In this document: positions 1-5,095 of the stretch, piece after piece
How the letters are laid out: the number at the start of each line of letters is the position of its first letter
Position numbering within the stretch: position 1 is the stretch's first letter
NCBI GenBank assembly: GCA_002499455.1
Contig: DALN01000096.1
Location: forward strand, 1,386-6,480
Reading direction: 5' to 3'
DNA: 5,095 bases
DNA from: Methanoculleus sp. UBA77
GTDB taxonomy: Archaea; Halobacteriota; Methanomicrobia; Methanomicrobiales; Methanoculleaceae
Notes under the pieces: model-generated
Told to the model about the DNA's origin: nothing
The model's input: the letters and a program-made list of their open reading frames with translations, nothing else
Databases searched by the model: none
Translations under genes and position numbers: made by a program

Positions 1-24
1 ATCGGCAAGGAGGCGATGGTGTGA
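1..24 (+). CDS. 3' end of an upstream gene, possibly the MntA antitoxin
   Basis: Reading frame 1 gives seven residues, IGKEAMV, followed by a TGA at 22-24. This stop overlaps the GTG start of the HepT gene at 21-23 (shared GTGA), which is typical of tightly coupled toxin-antitoxin pairs. HepT genes are commonly paired with a small MNT-type nucleotidyltransferase, so MntA is the natural guess. Seven residues cannot show the GSxARG-type nucleotidyltransferase motif, however. The identity comes from context only, and even the reading frame is inferred from the overlap and the well-placed ribosome binding site. Confidence 0.4.
   Translation: MGKEAMV
7..13 (+). promoter_or_regulatory. Strong Shine-Dalgarno site for hepT
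   Basis: AAGGAGG lies 7 bases before the GTG at 21 and matches the anti-Shine-Dalgarno end of archaeal 16S rRNA. It supports GTG 21 as the start, and it lies inside the last codons of the preceding gene, so the two genes are probably translationally coupled. Confidence 0.75.
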
Positions 25-461
25 CGCGCAAGGTCCGGGATGCGGCGATCCGTATCAAACTCCAGGAGATGACCGAAAGTATCGATATGGTTAAAGAGTA
101 TCTTCCCGACTCGGTCGATTCGTTCAGGCAGCTCGGCATCGTGAAAGACGGCATATACAAACGCGCCGAGTATGCCATCGAGAACGTCTTCGATATATGC
201 GCTATCGTAAACGCCGATCTCCAGCTCGGTGTCCCGGGAACCGATGAGAACATCCTCGATAACCTTGTGCAGCACGGGGTGCTCGCCCCCACGATGCGGC
301 AGAACGTAAAAGCGATGAAGGGGTTTCGGAACATTGTCGTCCATCGCTACGGGGCAATCGACGACGCACTCGCCTTCTCAATCCTGGAAGAGCATATCGG
401 CGACTTTGCTCTCTTCAGGCGTGAGGTTGAACGCTTCCTGCAGTCGATGAATCAGCGGTGA
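21..461 (+). CDS. hepT: HepT-like HEPN ribonuclease toxin (DUF86 family)
   Basis: The protein has 146 residues, close to the usual 110-150 of the family, and is mostly helical. The HEPN nuclease signature R-X4-H-X-Y is intact: R103, H108 and Y110 in the segment GFRNIVVHRYGAID. In studied HepT/MntA (type VII) systems the Arg and His are needed for RNA cleavage, and the Tyr is AMPylated by the MntA antitoxin, which switches the toxin off. By analogy Y110 would be the target here. An upstream helix around residues 48-63 (YKRAEYAIENVFDICA) matches the conserved HepT core. The GTG start is favoured by the AAGGAGG site and by the GTGA overlap with the preceding gene. Its base composition is lower in G+C than the rest of the window (27 of 60 bases at 61-120, against 45 of 60 at 4441-4500), which suggests transfer. 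The family call is firm; activity is inferred. Confidence 0.9.
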   Translation: MTRKVRDAAIRIKLQEMTESIDMVKEYLPDSVDSFRQLGIVKDGIYKRAEYAIENVFDICAIVNADLQLGVPGTDENILDNLVQHGVLAPTMRQNVKAMKGFRNIVVHRYGAIDDALAFSILEEHIGDFALFRREVERFLQSMNQR

Positions 462-515
462 CGCAGGCCATATAACCCCCATCCAGGTCCGACTACAGAG
501 CACGGTCACGGCACG

Positions 516-546
516 CCCGGGCACCGCAAGACTCCGGATGCCGGGG
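516..546. repeat. Imperfect inverted repeat in the convergent spacer
   Basis: The spacer between hepT and the DUF1614 gene holds an imperfect hairpin. The arms are CCCGGGCACCG (516-526) and CGGATGCCGGGG (535-546), separated by an 8-base loop, with one mismatch and one bulged base. It could act as a bidirectional transcript end between converging genes. There is no T-rich run on either strand, which is the usual archaeal termination signal, so a role as a terminator is doubtful. The rest of the 462-551 spacer shows nothing else convincing. Confidence 0.3.
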
Positions 547-551
547 CCCTC

Positions 552-1289
552 TCACGCAAGGAGCGCCGCGATGATCCCGGTGAGAAATATGCCGTCGAAT
601 GTCCCGGCACCCCCGATGCTCGCCATCGGCGCACCGAGATCCGCAATATGGTGGAGGTTTAAGAGGTCCGCTCCGATCAGGGTGCCGAGCGTACCGCTGA
701 CGTAGGCGATGATCACCGCCGCGGCCGGGACACCGCCCGCAAAGAGCGAGAGGATCAGCGCTGAAAAGAGCGCCGCAAGCGGGGGTATGAAGAACGGCGT
801 CGCGATCCCGAGGCCCGGCACCGGGCGGGCGACGAGTTTCGTCACAACGGTCACGACCGCGACCCCCGCGAGGACGAGCGCCGCGAGAAGGTAGCCGCCG
901 CTGATCACGACCGACTCGTAGAGCAGGAAGAGCGATATCACGACCGGGATGAGGGCGCCGCCGACGTTGACCGCAAGGACCGTCCGCTGCGCCTGCTGCG
1001 GGATGCGGTAGAGCCGCCCGTACATGGCGACGTAGCGGTCAGGGGCCGGTGCACACGAACTGCACGTGAGCGTCTTCACCGGGATGTTGATGAAACTCCC
1101 CACGAGCGTCAGGAAGAGGAGGAGGAGCACCTGCCACCAGGAGAACCCGAGCCTCGCAAACGTCGCCCCGATTGCCGTCAGGAAGAGGATCGGGAAGATA
1201 ACGACGGCGAGGAGAAAGAGGACGAATAGCCCGAAGAGGAGAAGAAGGAACATCAGGGGGGAGAAGGGGTTGAAGACGACCCGGTCCAT
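552..1289 (-). CDS. DUF1614 family integral membrane protein
   Basis: A 245-residue hydrophobic protein with about six or seven membrane segments, roughly at residues 12-38, 50-70, 103-128, 131-152, 164-185, 186-205 and 230-245. It matches the DUF1614 family by a run of polar motifs set in membrane: VGSFINIP (63-70), NVGGALIP (108-115), PFFIPPLAA (165-173), YVSGTLGTLIGADLLNL (196-212) and GAPMASIGGAGTFDGIFLTG (219-238). Aspartates D208 and D232 and asparagines N68 and N211 are the notable polar residues. The family is widespread in methanogens and has no established function. Unusually, a CxxC pair (C76, C79) sits in the loop after the third segment. The gene starts 31 bases after flpA on the same strand and has its own TATA-like box. 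A GGGTGA stretch about 9 bases before the ATG could also serve translation from a longer transcript. The gene converges on hepT. Confidence 0.85.
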   Translation of the reverse strand: MDRVVFNPFSPLMFLLLLFGLFVLFLLAVVIFPILFLTAIGATFARLGFSWWQVLLLLFLTLVGSFINIPVKTLTCSSCAPAPDRYVAMYGRLYRIPQQAQRTVLAVNVGGALIPVVISLFLLYESVVISGGYLLAALVLAGVAVVTVVTKLVARPVPGLGIATPFFIPPLAALFSALILSLFAGGVPAAAVIIAYVSGTLGTLIGADLLNLHHIADLGAPMASIGGAGTFDGIFLTGIIAALLA

Positions 1290-1312
1290 ATGAAGGAGTC
1301 ACCCTCCCATCT

Positions 1313-1320
1313 AATATATA
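1313..1320 (-). promoter_or_regulatory. TATA-like box for the DUF1614 gene
   Basis: Read leftward, TATATATT lies between the flpA stop and the DUF1614 start, with its centre 27-28 bases before the ATG at 1289. Archaeal transcription normally starts about 25 bases past the box, so the mRNA would begin at or next to the ATG. It begins one base after the flpA stop codon, so the DUF1614 gene may be transcribed separately from nop5-flpA despite the short gap. Confidence 0.5.
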
Positions 1321-1923
1321 CTACCTGCGGCGGGAGCAGACGATCGCCGCGTGGTCGTGGTGGTAGGGTTCGAGCCACCGGACATCCACGATATCGAGGT
1401 GCCGTTCAAGCCCTGCCCGGGCCTCCTCGAGCACCACGGCTGGATCCCGCCGGACGTCCACGCTCCGGGTCTTGAGCATCAGGATGAGGTGTCCTCCCGG
1501 CCTGAGGAAGACAAGGTTCTTCTCCGCGATCTCGACCTGGTTGGGCTGCGCCACGTCCTGGTAGAGGAGGTCGACCGCCTCCATGAACAGGGCGTATTCT
1601 TCCGGCCGGTTCGCGTCGGCCATGATCGGGACGATGTTCCTCCTCCGGCGTGCCACCTCGATGAGATCCTGCATCGGCCGGGGGGCAAACTCGACCGCGT
1701 AGACGGTCCCGGCATAGTCGGCAACGTGCGAGACCGTGGTCCCGTTCGCCGCACCGAGGTAGAGCACCTTCATGCCGGGGGTGAGGTCCACCCCGCCGCC
1801 GAGCATATAGAGCGCCGCAAGCTTGCTTCGGTGGGGGTCCCAGACCCGGTAGCCGTCGAGCGTCCGCTCGCCGTAGACCCCGCCCTCGCCGGGCGAGACC
1901 AGGACGTTGCCGAGCCGGATCAT
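1321..1923 (-). CDS. flpA: Fibrillarin, box C/D sRNP rRNA/tRNA 2'-O-methyltransferase
   Basis: This 200-residue protein is the catalytic subunit of the box C/D guide-RNA complex. It transfers a methyl group from S-adenosylmethionine to ribose 2'-OH groups of rRNA and tRNA at sites chosen by C/D sRNAs. The archaeal fibrillarin layout is complete: a short N-terminal domain with RVWDPHRSKLAA (26-37, conserved K34), the SAM-binding loop VLYLGAANGTTVSHVAD (53-69), YAVEF (75-79), MADANRP (101-107), LLYQDVAQPNQ (119-129, D123), the MLKTRS strand (149-154, K151) and the terminal LEPYHHDH (184-191). K34, D123, K151 and a His of the last motif correspond to the K-D-K-H catalytic set of the family. The ATG overlaps the nop5 stop (ATGA), so the two partner proteins are translated in sequence. 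A GGGGGT stretch 6 bases upstream may be the ribosome binding site. The frame stays open far upstream inside nop5, but homology begins at this ATG. Confidence 0.97.
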   Translation of the reverse strand: MIRLGNVLVSPGEGGVYGERTLDGYRVWDPHRSKLAALYMLGGGVDLTPGMKVLYLGAANGTTVSHVADYAGTVYAVEFAPRPMQDLIEVARRRRNIVPIMADANRPEEYALFMEAVDLLYQDVAQPNQVEIAEKNLVFLRPGGHLILMLKTRSVDVRRDPAVVLEEARAGLERHLDIVDVRWLEPYHHDHAAIVCSRRR

Positions 1924-2780
1924 GCCGTGACCCCCGCTTCGTCGATCTTTTTCTGGGCTTCTTTGATGAACTCCGGCACCGCCTCGCCCCGGTAGTAGTC
2001 GAGCCGGGCGGCGATGGCGAGTTTCGCCGCGAGCACCCGGGCCACCCGCCCCCGCACCTCGCGGGGAGCGTTGTGGACCCGCCGGTGCTGGAAGATGATC
2101 CCGTGCTTCGGCGGCGGCGTCCCGCCCCGGAGGTGCGAGAAGAGCGCCTGCTCGGAACCGATGACCTGGATGGTGCTCCCCGGCATCCTCGCGAGCGCGG
2201 GAAGCCCGCCCGCCCGGGAGAGGAGCCGGGCCGCGACCAGCCCGCCGATGAGGGCGCTCGTGTTCGGCAGCACCTCGTCGGCCCGGGCCGAGACCTCCCG
2301 CATCAGGCGGGTCCTCGTCACGGTGAGCCGGTCGATCTCGTCGGCAACGTCGCCAAGGCCGCCGCGGGCCCCTTTCCGGATGAGGTCGAGCATCTTTCTT
2401 GCCGGAAGGCTCCGGTACTTCCGCGAGAACGACGGGGTCGTGACCTGGTACCACTCCGCGGCACGCTCCTGGAGGAGGTTGATGACGTTGTCGAGTTCAT
2501 CCAGCATCCTGACCATCTGGAGGAGCTCGACGTCTCTCGCCCGGTACGACTCGGCGATCTTCGCCCTCGCCCGGGCGATGCAGACCGCACGGAGCAGGTC
2601 GACGTACTCCTCACGGGTCCGGACGACGCCGCAGTCCCGGGCGACCTCCCAGTCGATGGGGACGTAAGACTCCATACCGGTGCGGAGGGTCGCTGCCCGC
2701 TCTCCGAGCGCGGCGGGATCGGTGCCGGCGGACCGGCAGCCCTCCTCGTCGACGTCTCCGAACCAGTAGCGCTGTAGCAT
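1920..2780 (-). CDS. nop5: Nop5 (Nop56/58 homologue), scaffold of the box C/D sRNP
   Basis: This 286-residue protein bridges the guide RNA/L7Ae platform and fibrillarin. Three parts are visible: an N-terminal fibrillarin-binding domain (about 1-75), a helical coiled-coil region (about 82-165, including LDELDNVINLLQERAAEWY at 93-111), and the RNA-binding Nop domain (about 172-268). The Nop domain carries the signature PGSTIQVIGSEQALFSHL (200-217) followed by PPPKHGIIFQH (222-232). The usual GAEKALF core reads GSEQALF here. The protein is short for the family, ends soon after the Nop domain at KKIDEAGVTA, and lacks a long lysine-rich tail. ATG 2780 is chosen because a TATA-like box is centred 26-27 bases before it. 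The frame extends to an ATG at 2834, but that start would lie upstream of the box and overlap the TctA-like gene. The gene is followed directly by flpA, with which it overlaps. Confidence 0.95.
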   Translation of the reverse strand: MLQRYWFGDVDEEGCRSAGTDPAALGERAATLRTGMESYVPIDWEVARDCGVVRTREEYVDLLRAVCIARARAKIAESYRARDVELLQMVRMLDELDNVINLLQERAAEWYQVTTPSFSRKYRSLPARKMLDLIRKGARGGLGDVADEIDRLTVTRTRLMREVSARADEVLPNTSALIGGLVAARLLSRAGGLPALARMPGSTIQVIGSEQALFSHLRGGTPPPKHGIIFQHRRVHNAPREVRGRVARVLAAKLAIAARLDYYRGEAVPEFIKEAQKKIDEAGVTA

Positions 2781-2802
2781 GGTACGGTATTGGAGGTCTG
2801 CC

Positions 2803-2810
2803 GATATAAG
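2803..2810 (-). promoter_or_regulatory. TATA-like box for the nop5-flpA operon
   Basis: Read leftward, CTTATATC is centred 26-27 bases before the nop5 ATG at 2780, within the 46-base spacer after the TctA-like gene. No Shine-Dalgarno sequence sits next to the ATG, where the bases just before it read ATACCGTACC. The mRNA is therefore probably leaderless. Confidence 0.55.
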
Positions 2811-2826
2811 AGAACCCCGGACAGGG

Positions 2827-4038
2827 TCAGGCAAGGCCGAAGGAGTAGACCATCACCGGGACCATGATCGCCCCCATGCAGTAAACCCGGCGGATGTTGA
2901 CGAGCGAGGGAACGTAGCCGACGGCCGTCGCGAGCAGGAGGACGAGCCCGCCGAACGGGCCGCAGAGGAGAAGAGAGAGGAGGATGACAAAGGCGATGAC
3001 GCCGTAGTTGAGGGCCGTGATGTTGATGCCCGAAAACCACCAGGCCATCCGCGAGAGGAGGATGGTCAGGAGGTAGGCCCCGACCGCGGCGATCGCACCC
3101 GCAAGGAGAATGGCGGTGGCCGGCGGCATCTCCTCAAGCGCCCCGATCGCTGCCATGACGCCGTTCCGCGTCCGCGCTATGGCATAAAATGCAGCGAACC
3201 CCAGGAAAGCGTTGACGGTGTTCGCGGCACTGGTCGCAAGGATGTACTCCCGCGGGTTTGAGTCATAGCCGACGACCGAGGTCAGGAGGGCGTTTGCGGT
3301 GGCGTTCGAGAGGCCGGGGAGCCAGCCGACGAGAGCCCCTGCCACGGAACCGAGGAGGGAGCCGCGCCGGAGAGCGCCCGGTGGGAGGTCGAGCCCCGTG
3401 AAGGTCTGGGCGGGCATGACCCCGTGCGACGCATCGAGGAGGACTGCGATCCCGAAGAGCCCGGAGAGGAGGGGCATCAGCACCCCCGACTCTCCGCCCG
3501 CCGGCCAGGAGAGGAAGGCGTAGCCGAGGGAGAAGAGGCCGAGGATACCGGATACCGCAAAGACCGCGAGCGCCCACCCCGGCGACTCGGAGACGACGAT
3601 GAGGTAGCCGGCCACCGCGAGGATGACGAGGCCGATGCCCCAGTCGATCGCCGGCTGGAGTGCCGGGAGGGCCAGGATGAACACCGCCGCGAGCGGGAGG
3701 GAGAGGGCGACACCGGCGGCGCTGCCGAGTGCCGATATCCTGACGGCCTCCTCGCCGTGGCCTTCGAGACAGAGGGCGTGCGCGGGGAGGACCGCAAGCG
3801 AGGTATCGGCGTCGGGGATGCCGAGGAACGTGCCCGGGACGTTGTCGAGAAACGTATGCGTAACGAGGGTCGAGAACATGGCCGAGGCGACAAACACCGG
3901 GTCGAACCAGGCAAGCAGAAACGCCTGGAGCGAGAGGAGAAGACCGGCCATGGTGTTCGCGTGGATCCCGGGGACGAGGCCGCTCACGACTCCGCAGCCG
4001 ATCCCGACGGCGGTCCCGAGCACGATACTGAAGAGCAC
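2827..4038 (-). CDS. TctA/DUF112-family membrane protein (putative transporter permease)
   Basis: A very hydrophobic protein of 403 residues from a GTG start, with about 10-12 membrane segments. It resembles the large membrane subunit TctA of tripartite tricarboxylate transporters and the archaeal DUF112/COG1784 branch. The family hallmark G-x-x-P-G occurs twice: GLVPGIHANTMAGLL (20-34) and GWLPGLSNATANALL (238-252). Each is followed some 30 residues later by a similar stretch (TFLDNVPGTFLGIPDADTS at 62-80, TVNAFLGFAAFYAIARTRN at 274-292). The protein is thus an internal duplication, as in known TctA proteins. Bacterial TctA works with TctB and a periplasmic binding protein TctC; neither is in this window, so the substrate and the transport mode are unknown. 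GTG 4038 is favoured by a TATA-like box about 30 bases upstream. An ATG at 4101 would add 21 residues of polar, unfamily-like sequence and has no box before it. Confidence 0.83.
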   Translation of the reverse strand: MLFSIVLGTAVGIGCGVVSGLVPGIHANTMAGLLLSLQAFLLAWFDPVFVASAMFSTLVTHTFLDNVPGTFLGIPDADTSLAVLPAHALCLEGHGEEAVRISALGSAAGVALSLPLAAVFILALPALQPAIDWGIGLVILAVAGYLIVVSESPGWALAVFAVSGILGLFSLGYAFLSWPAGGESGVLMPLLSGLFGIAVLLDASHGVMPAQTFTGLDLPPGALRRGSLLGSVAGALVGWLPGLSNATANALLTSVVGYDSNPREYILATSAANTVNAFLGFAAFYAIARTRNGVMAAIGALEEMPPATAILLAGAIAAVGAYLLTILLSRMAWWFSGINITALNYGVIAFVILLSLLLCGPFGGLVLLLATAVGYVPSLVNIRRVYCMGAIMVPVMVYSFGLA

Positions 4039-4064
4039 GTTAGTTAACGGTGGGAGCCGCCGGG

Positions 4065-4072
4065 GATAAATC
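4065..4072 (-). promoter_or_regulatory. TATA-like box for the TctA-like gene
   Basis: Read leftward, GATTTATC is centred about 30 bases before the GTG at 4038, predicting an mRNA with a leader of roughly 0-5 bases. The match to the archaeal TATA consensus is fair. No Shine-Dalgarno sequence precedes the GTG. Confidence 0.42.
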
Positions 4073-4097
4073 AACCGAATCGTGCCGTCCGATACAG

Positions 4098-4105
4098 TCA
4101 TATTC
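4098..4105 (+). promoter_or_regulatory. TATA-like box for the hemD-cbf5 operon
   Basis: TCATATTC is centred 26-27 bases before the hemD ATG at 4128, the same spacing as at nop5. It would start transcription at or beside the ATG. Together with the leftward box at 4065-4072 it makes the 89-base spacer a compact divergent promoter region. Confidence 0.45.
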
Positions 4106-4127
4106 CACCGGGGCGAACGTTGTGACG

Positions 4128-4811
4128 ATGAAGATCGCCATCACCCGGCTCGAAGACAAGGCGGCGGGAGACCGTGCCCTCTGTGCATCGTACGGCCACG
4201 ACTGCTACACGGTATCCCCGCTCCGGTCGGAGGTGCGGATGGAGAAGGTCGCCGCGTTCGTCGAGGCCGTCCACCGCGGCGAGTTCGACTGCCTCTTCTT
4301 CTCAAGCGCCCTCCCGGCGGCGATCGTCGGACCGAGGCTGGAGCGGTGGCCCCGGGTGATCGCGATCGGCCCGAAGACCGCCGAGGTTCTCGGGGAGGCC
4401 GGGATCGAGGCGGAGGTCCTCCCCTCGTTCTACTCCCGGGACTTCGTCCCCTACATGGGCGACTGGCTCCGGGGGCGGACGGTCGGGATCGCGCGGGCGG
4501 ATGTCCCGAACCCGGGCCTTCTCGACGCCATCGCAGGAGCGGGGGGGACGGTCCGGGAGGAACGGATCTACGCCCTCGCTCCCACGGGGATCGAACTCGC
4601 CCTCGACGATGCCGACGCCGTCCTCTTCACGAGCGCCATGTCCTACCGGGAGGCCCGGTGGGAGCCCCGCGACGATCTCCTCCTCGTCGCCATCGGGGAG
4701 ATCACCGCGGATGCCATGCGGGCCGGCGGGCATCCCCCGGCGGTCGTCGGGGACGGGTCGCTTGCAGGAACCCTTGAGGCGTTGAACCGCCACGGTCCGG
4801 TGAGGCGATGA
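4128..4811 (+). CDS. hemD: Uroporphyrinogen-III synthase
   Basis: This 227-residue cytosolic protein closes linear hydroxymethylbilane into uroporphyrinogen III, the last common precursor of corrinoids, coenzyme F430, siroheme and heme. HemD proteins are poorly conserved in sequence, but the two-lobe pattern is clear. The N-terminal MKIAITRLEDKA strand, the FDCLFFSSALPA motif (53-64) and VIAIGPKTAEVL (77-88) belong to one half. VGIARAD (119-125), DAVLFTSAMSYRE (163-175) and LLVAIGEITADAM (185-197) repeat the pattern in the other. Its length is slightly below the usual 240-270. ATG 4128 is chosen because the family's first strand begins there and a TATA-like box lies at the expected distance. 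The frame is open back to an ATG at 4050, but that extension would run through the promoter region. The stop overlaps the cbf5 start by ATGA, so the two are cotranscribed. Confidence 0.88.
   Translation: MKIAITRLEDKAAGDRALCASYGHDCYTVSPLRSEVRMEKVAAFVEAVHRGEFDCLFFSSALPAAIVGPRLERWPRVIAIGPKTAEVLGEAGIEAEVLPSFYSRDFVPYMGDWLRGRTVGIARADVPNPGLLDAIAGAGGTVREERIYALAPTGIELALDDADAVLFTSAMSYREARWEPRDDLLLVAIGEITADAMRAGGHPPAVVGDGSLAGTLEALNRHGPVRR
4799..4805 (+). promoter_or_regulatory. Shine-Dalgarno site for cbf5
   Basis: GGTGAGG lies 2-5 bases before the ATG at 4808, inside the final codons of hemD. It is a plausible though close-set ribosome binding site, fitting re-initiation after hemD. Confidence 0.45.
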
Positions 4812-5095
4812 CCGAAGATTTCGCCATCCCGGAGTCGGGGATCGTCGTCATCGACAAGCCCCGGGGGCCGAGCAGCCACCAGGTGACCGCGTGGGCCGGG
4901 GATCTCCTCGGCCGGCGGGTGGGCCACGCCGGGACGCTCGACCCGCAGGTCTCCGGGGTGCTCATCGTCATGTTCGGCGGCGCCGTCAGGCTCGCCCCGG
5001 TCCTCCTCTCGCACAACAAGGAGTATGTCTGTCTGCTGAGGCTCCACGGCGACGTATCCCGCGAGGACGTGGACCGGGTGGCGGCGGAGTTCACC
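4808..5095 (+). CDS. cbf5: Cbf5, H/ACA sRNP pseudouridine synthase (5' part)
   Basis: The first 96 codons of a gene cut by the window end. The protein belongs to the TruB/Cbf5 family, whose archaeal member converts uridine to pseudouridine in rRNA guided by H/ACA sRNAs with Nop10, Gar1 and L7Ae, and can also modify tRNA U55. The visible part starts with the family motif GIVVIDKPRGPSSHQV (11-26). The catalytic loop GHAGTLDPQVSGVL (39-52) follows, with aspartate D45 as the nucleophile, and then the conserved NKEYVCLLRLHGDV (70-83). The RNA-binding PUA domain expected at the C-terminus lies outside the window. In the first 96 residues Cbf5 and bacterial TruB are hard to separate strictly. The archaeal setting and the HNKEYVCLLRLH wording favour Cbf5. 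ATG 4808 shares ATGA with the hemD stop. Confidence 0.93.
   Translation, partial: MTEDFAIPESGIVVIDKPRGPSSHQVTAWAGDLLGRRVGHAGTLDPQVSGVLIVMFGGAVRLAPVLLSHNKEYVCLLRLHGDVSREDVDRVAAEFT

Noticed and set aside
469..476. A TATA-like sequence (CATATAAC) just after hepT
   Set aside because: Read rightward it leads to no gene in that direction. Read leftward it would drive transcription antisense to the 3' end of hepT. Without transcript data it is more likely a chance A+T stretch.
516..546. A rho-independent-style terminator in the convergent spacer
   Set aside because: The hairpin is imperfect and no T-run follows on either strand, so it is listed only as an inverted repeat.
1321..2454. A 377-codon open frame that would give fibrillarin a long N-terminal extension through the middle of nop5
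   Set aside because: The extra part is Pro/Arg/Gly-rich shadow sequence of nop5 in another frame. Fibrillarin homology begins at the ATG at 1923, which overlaps the nop5 stop.
1085..2490. Several TGATGA sequences resembling C boxes of guide RNAs
   Set aside because: They lie inside protein-coding genes, lack the preceding purine and a CTGA D box at a suitable distance, and are expected by chance.
2073..2777. A 234-codon open frame antisense to nop5
   Set aside because: High G+C removes stop codons from antisense frames. The translation is Arg/Pro/Gly/Asp-rich with no family resemblance, while the opposite strand encodes clear Nop5.
3424..4047. A 207-codon open frame antisense to the TctA-like gene
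   Set aside because: The product is a low-complexity Glu/Arg/Asp-rich string, the mirror of hydrophobic codons on the other strand, with no ribosome binding site or family motif.
4302..4793. A 163-codon open frame antisense to hemD
   Set aside because: The composition is typical of a shadow frame. The sense strand carries recognisable HemD motifs and a tight junction with cbf5.

Overview
The window looks like chromosomal DNA of a G+C-rich methanogenic archaeon, most likely Methanomicrobiales and probably Methanoculleus or a close relative. The archaeal assignment rests on the adjacent Nop5 and fibrillarin genes, an archaeal-type Cbf5, a DUF1614 membrane protein, TATA boxes 26-30 bases before several start codons, and high G+C third positions. 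The genus is an inference from the overall look of the proteins and was not tested by a search.

Layout: at the left edge, the last codons of an unidentified gene overlap a HepT-type HEPN toxin gene (+, 21-461), which has visibly lower G+C than the rest. A 90-base convergent spacer follows. Four leftward genes come next: a DUF1614 membrane protein (552-1289), fibrillarin flpA (1321-1923), nop5 (1920-2780) and a TctA/DUF112-family membrane protein (2827-4038). An 89-base divergent spacer at 4039-4127 carries promoter-like boxes facing both ways. To its right, uroporphyrinogen-III synthase hemD (4128-4811) overlaps cbf5 (4808 to the window end, truncated).

Functionally, nop5 and flpA encode the core and the methyltransferase of the box C/D sRNP that 2'-O-methylates rRNA and tRNA. 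cbf5 encodes the pseudouridine synthase of the H/ACA sRNP, so components of both guide-RNA modification machines lie within about 3 kb. hemD supplies uroporphyrinogen III for the corrinoids and coenzyme F430 that a methanogen needs. The two membrane proteins have no established substrate.

The first gene of each presumed transcript (nop5, hemD, the DUF1614 gene and, less exactly, the TctA-like gene) has a TATA-like box centred 26-31 bases before its start codon, which predicts leaderless or nearly leaderless mRNAs. Genes inside operons (hepT, flpA, cbf5) overlap the preceding gene by 4 bases or less and have Shine-Dalgarno-like sequence instead. I saw no tRNA, rRNA, CRISPR array, insertion sequence or attachment site. 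Apart from the HepT-type locus this is an ordinary core region, and I found no convincing new biological system.
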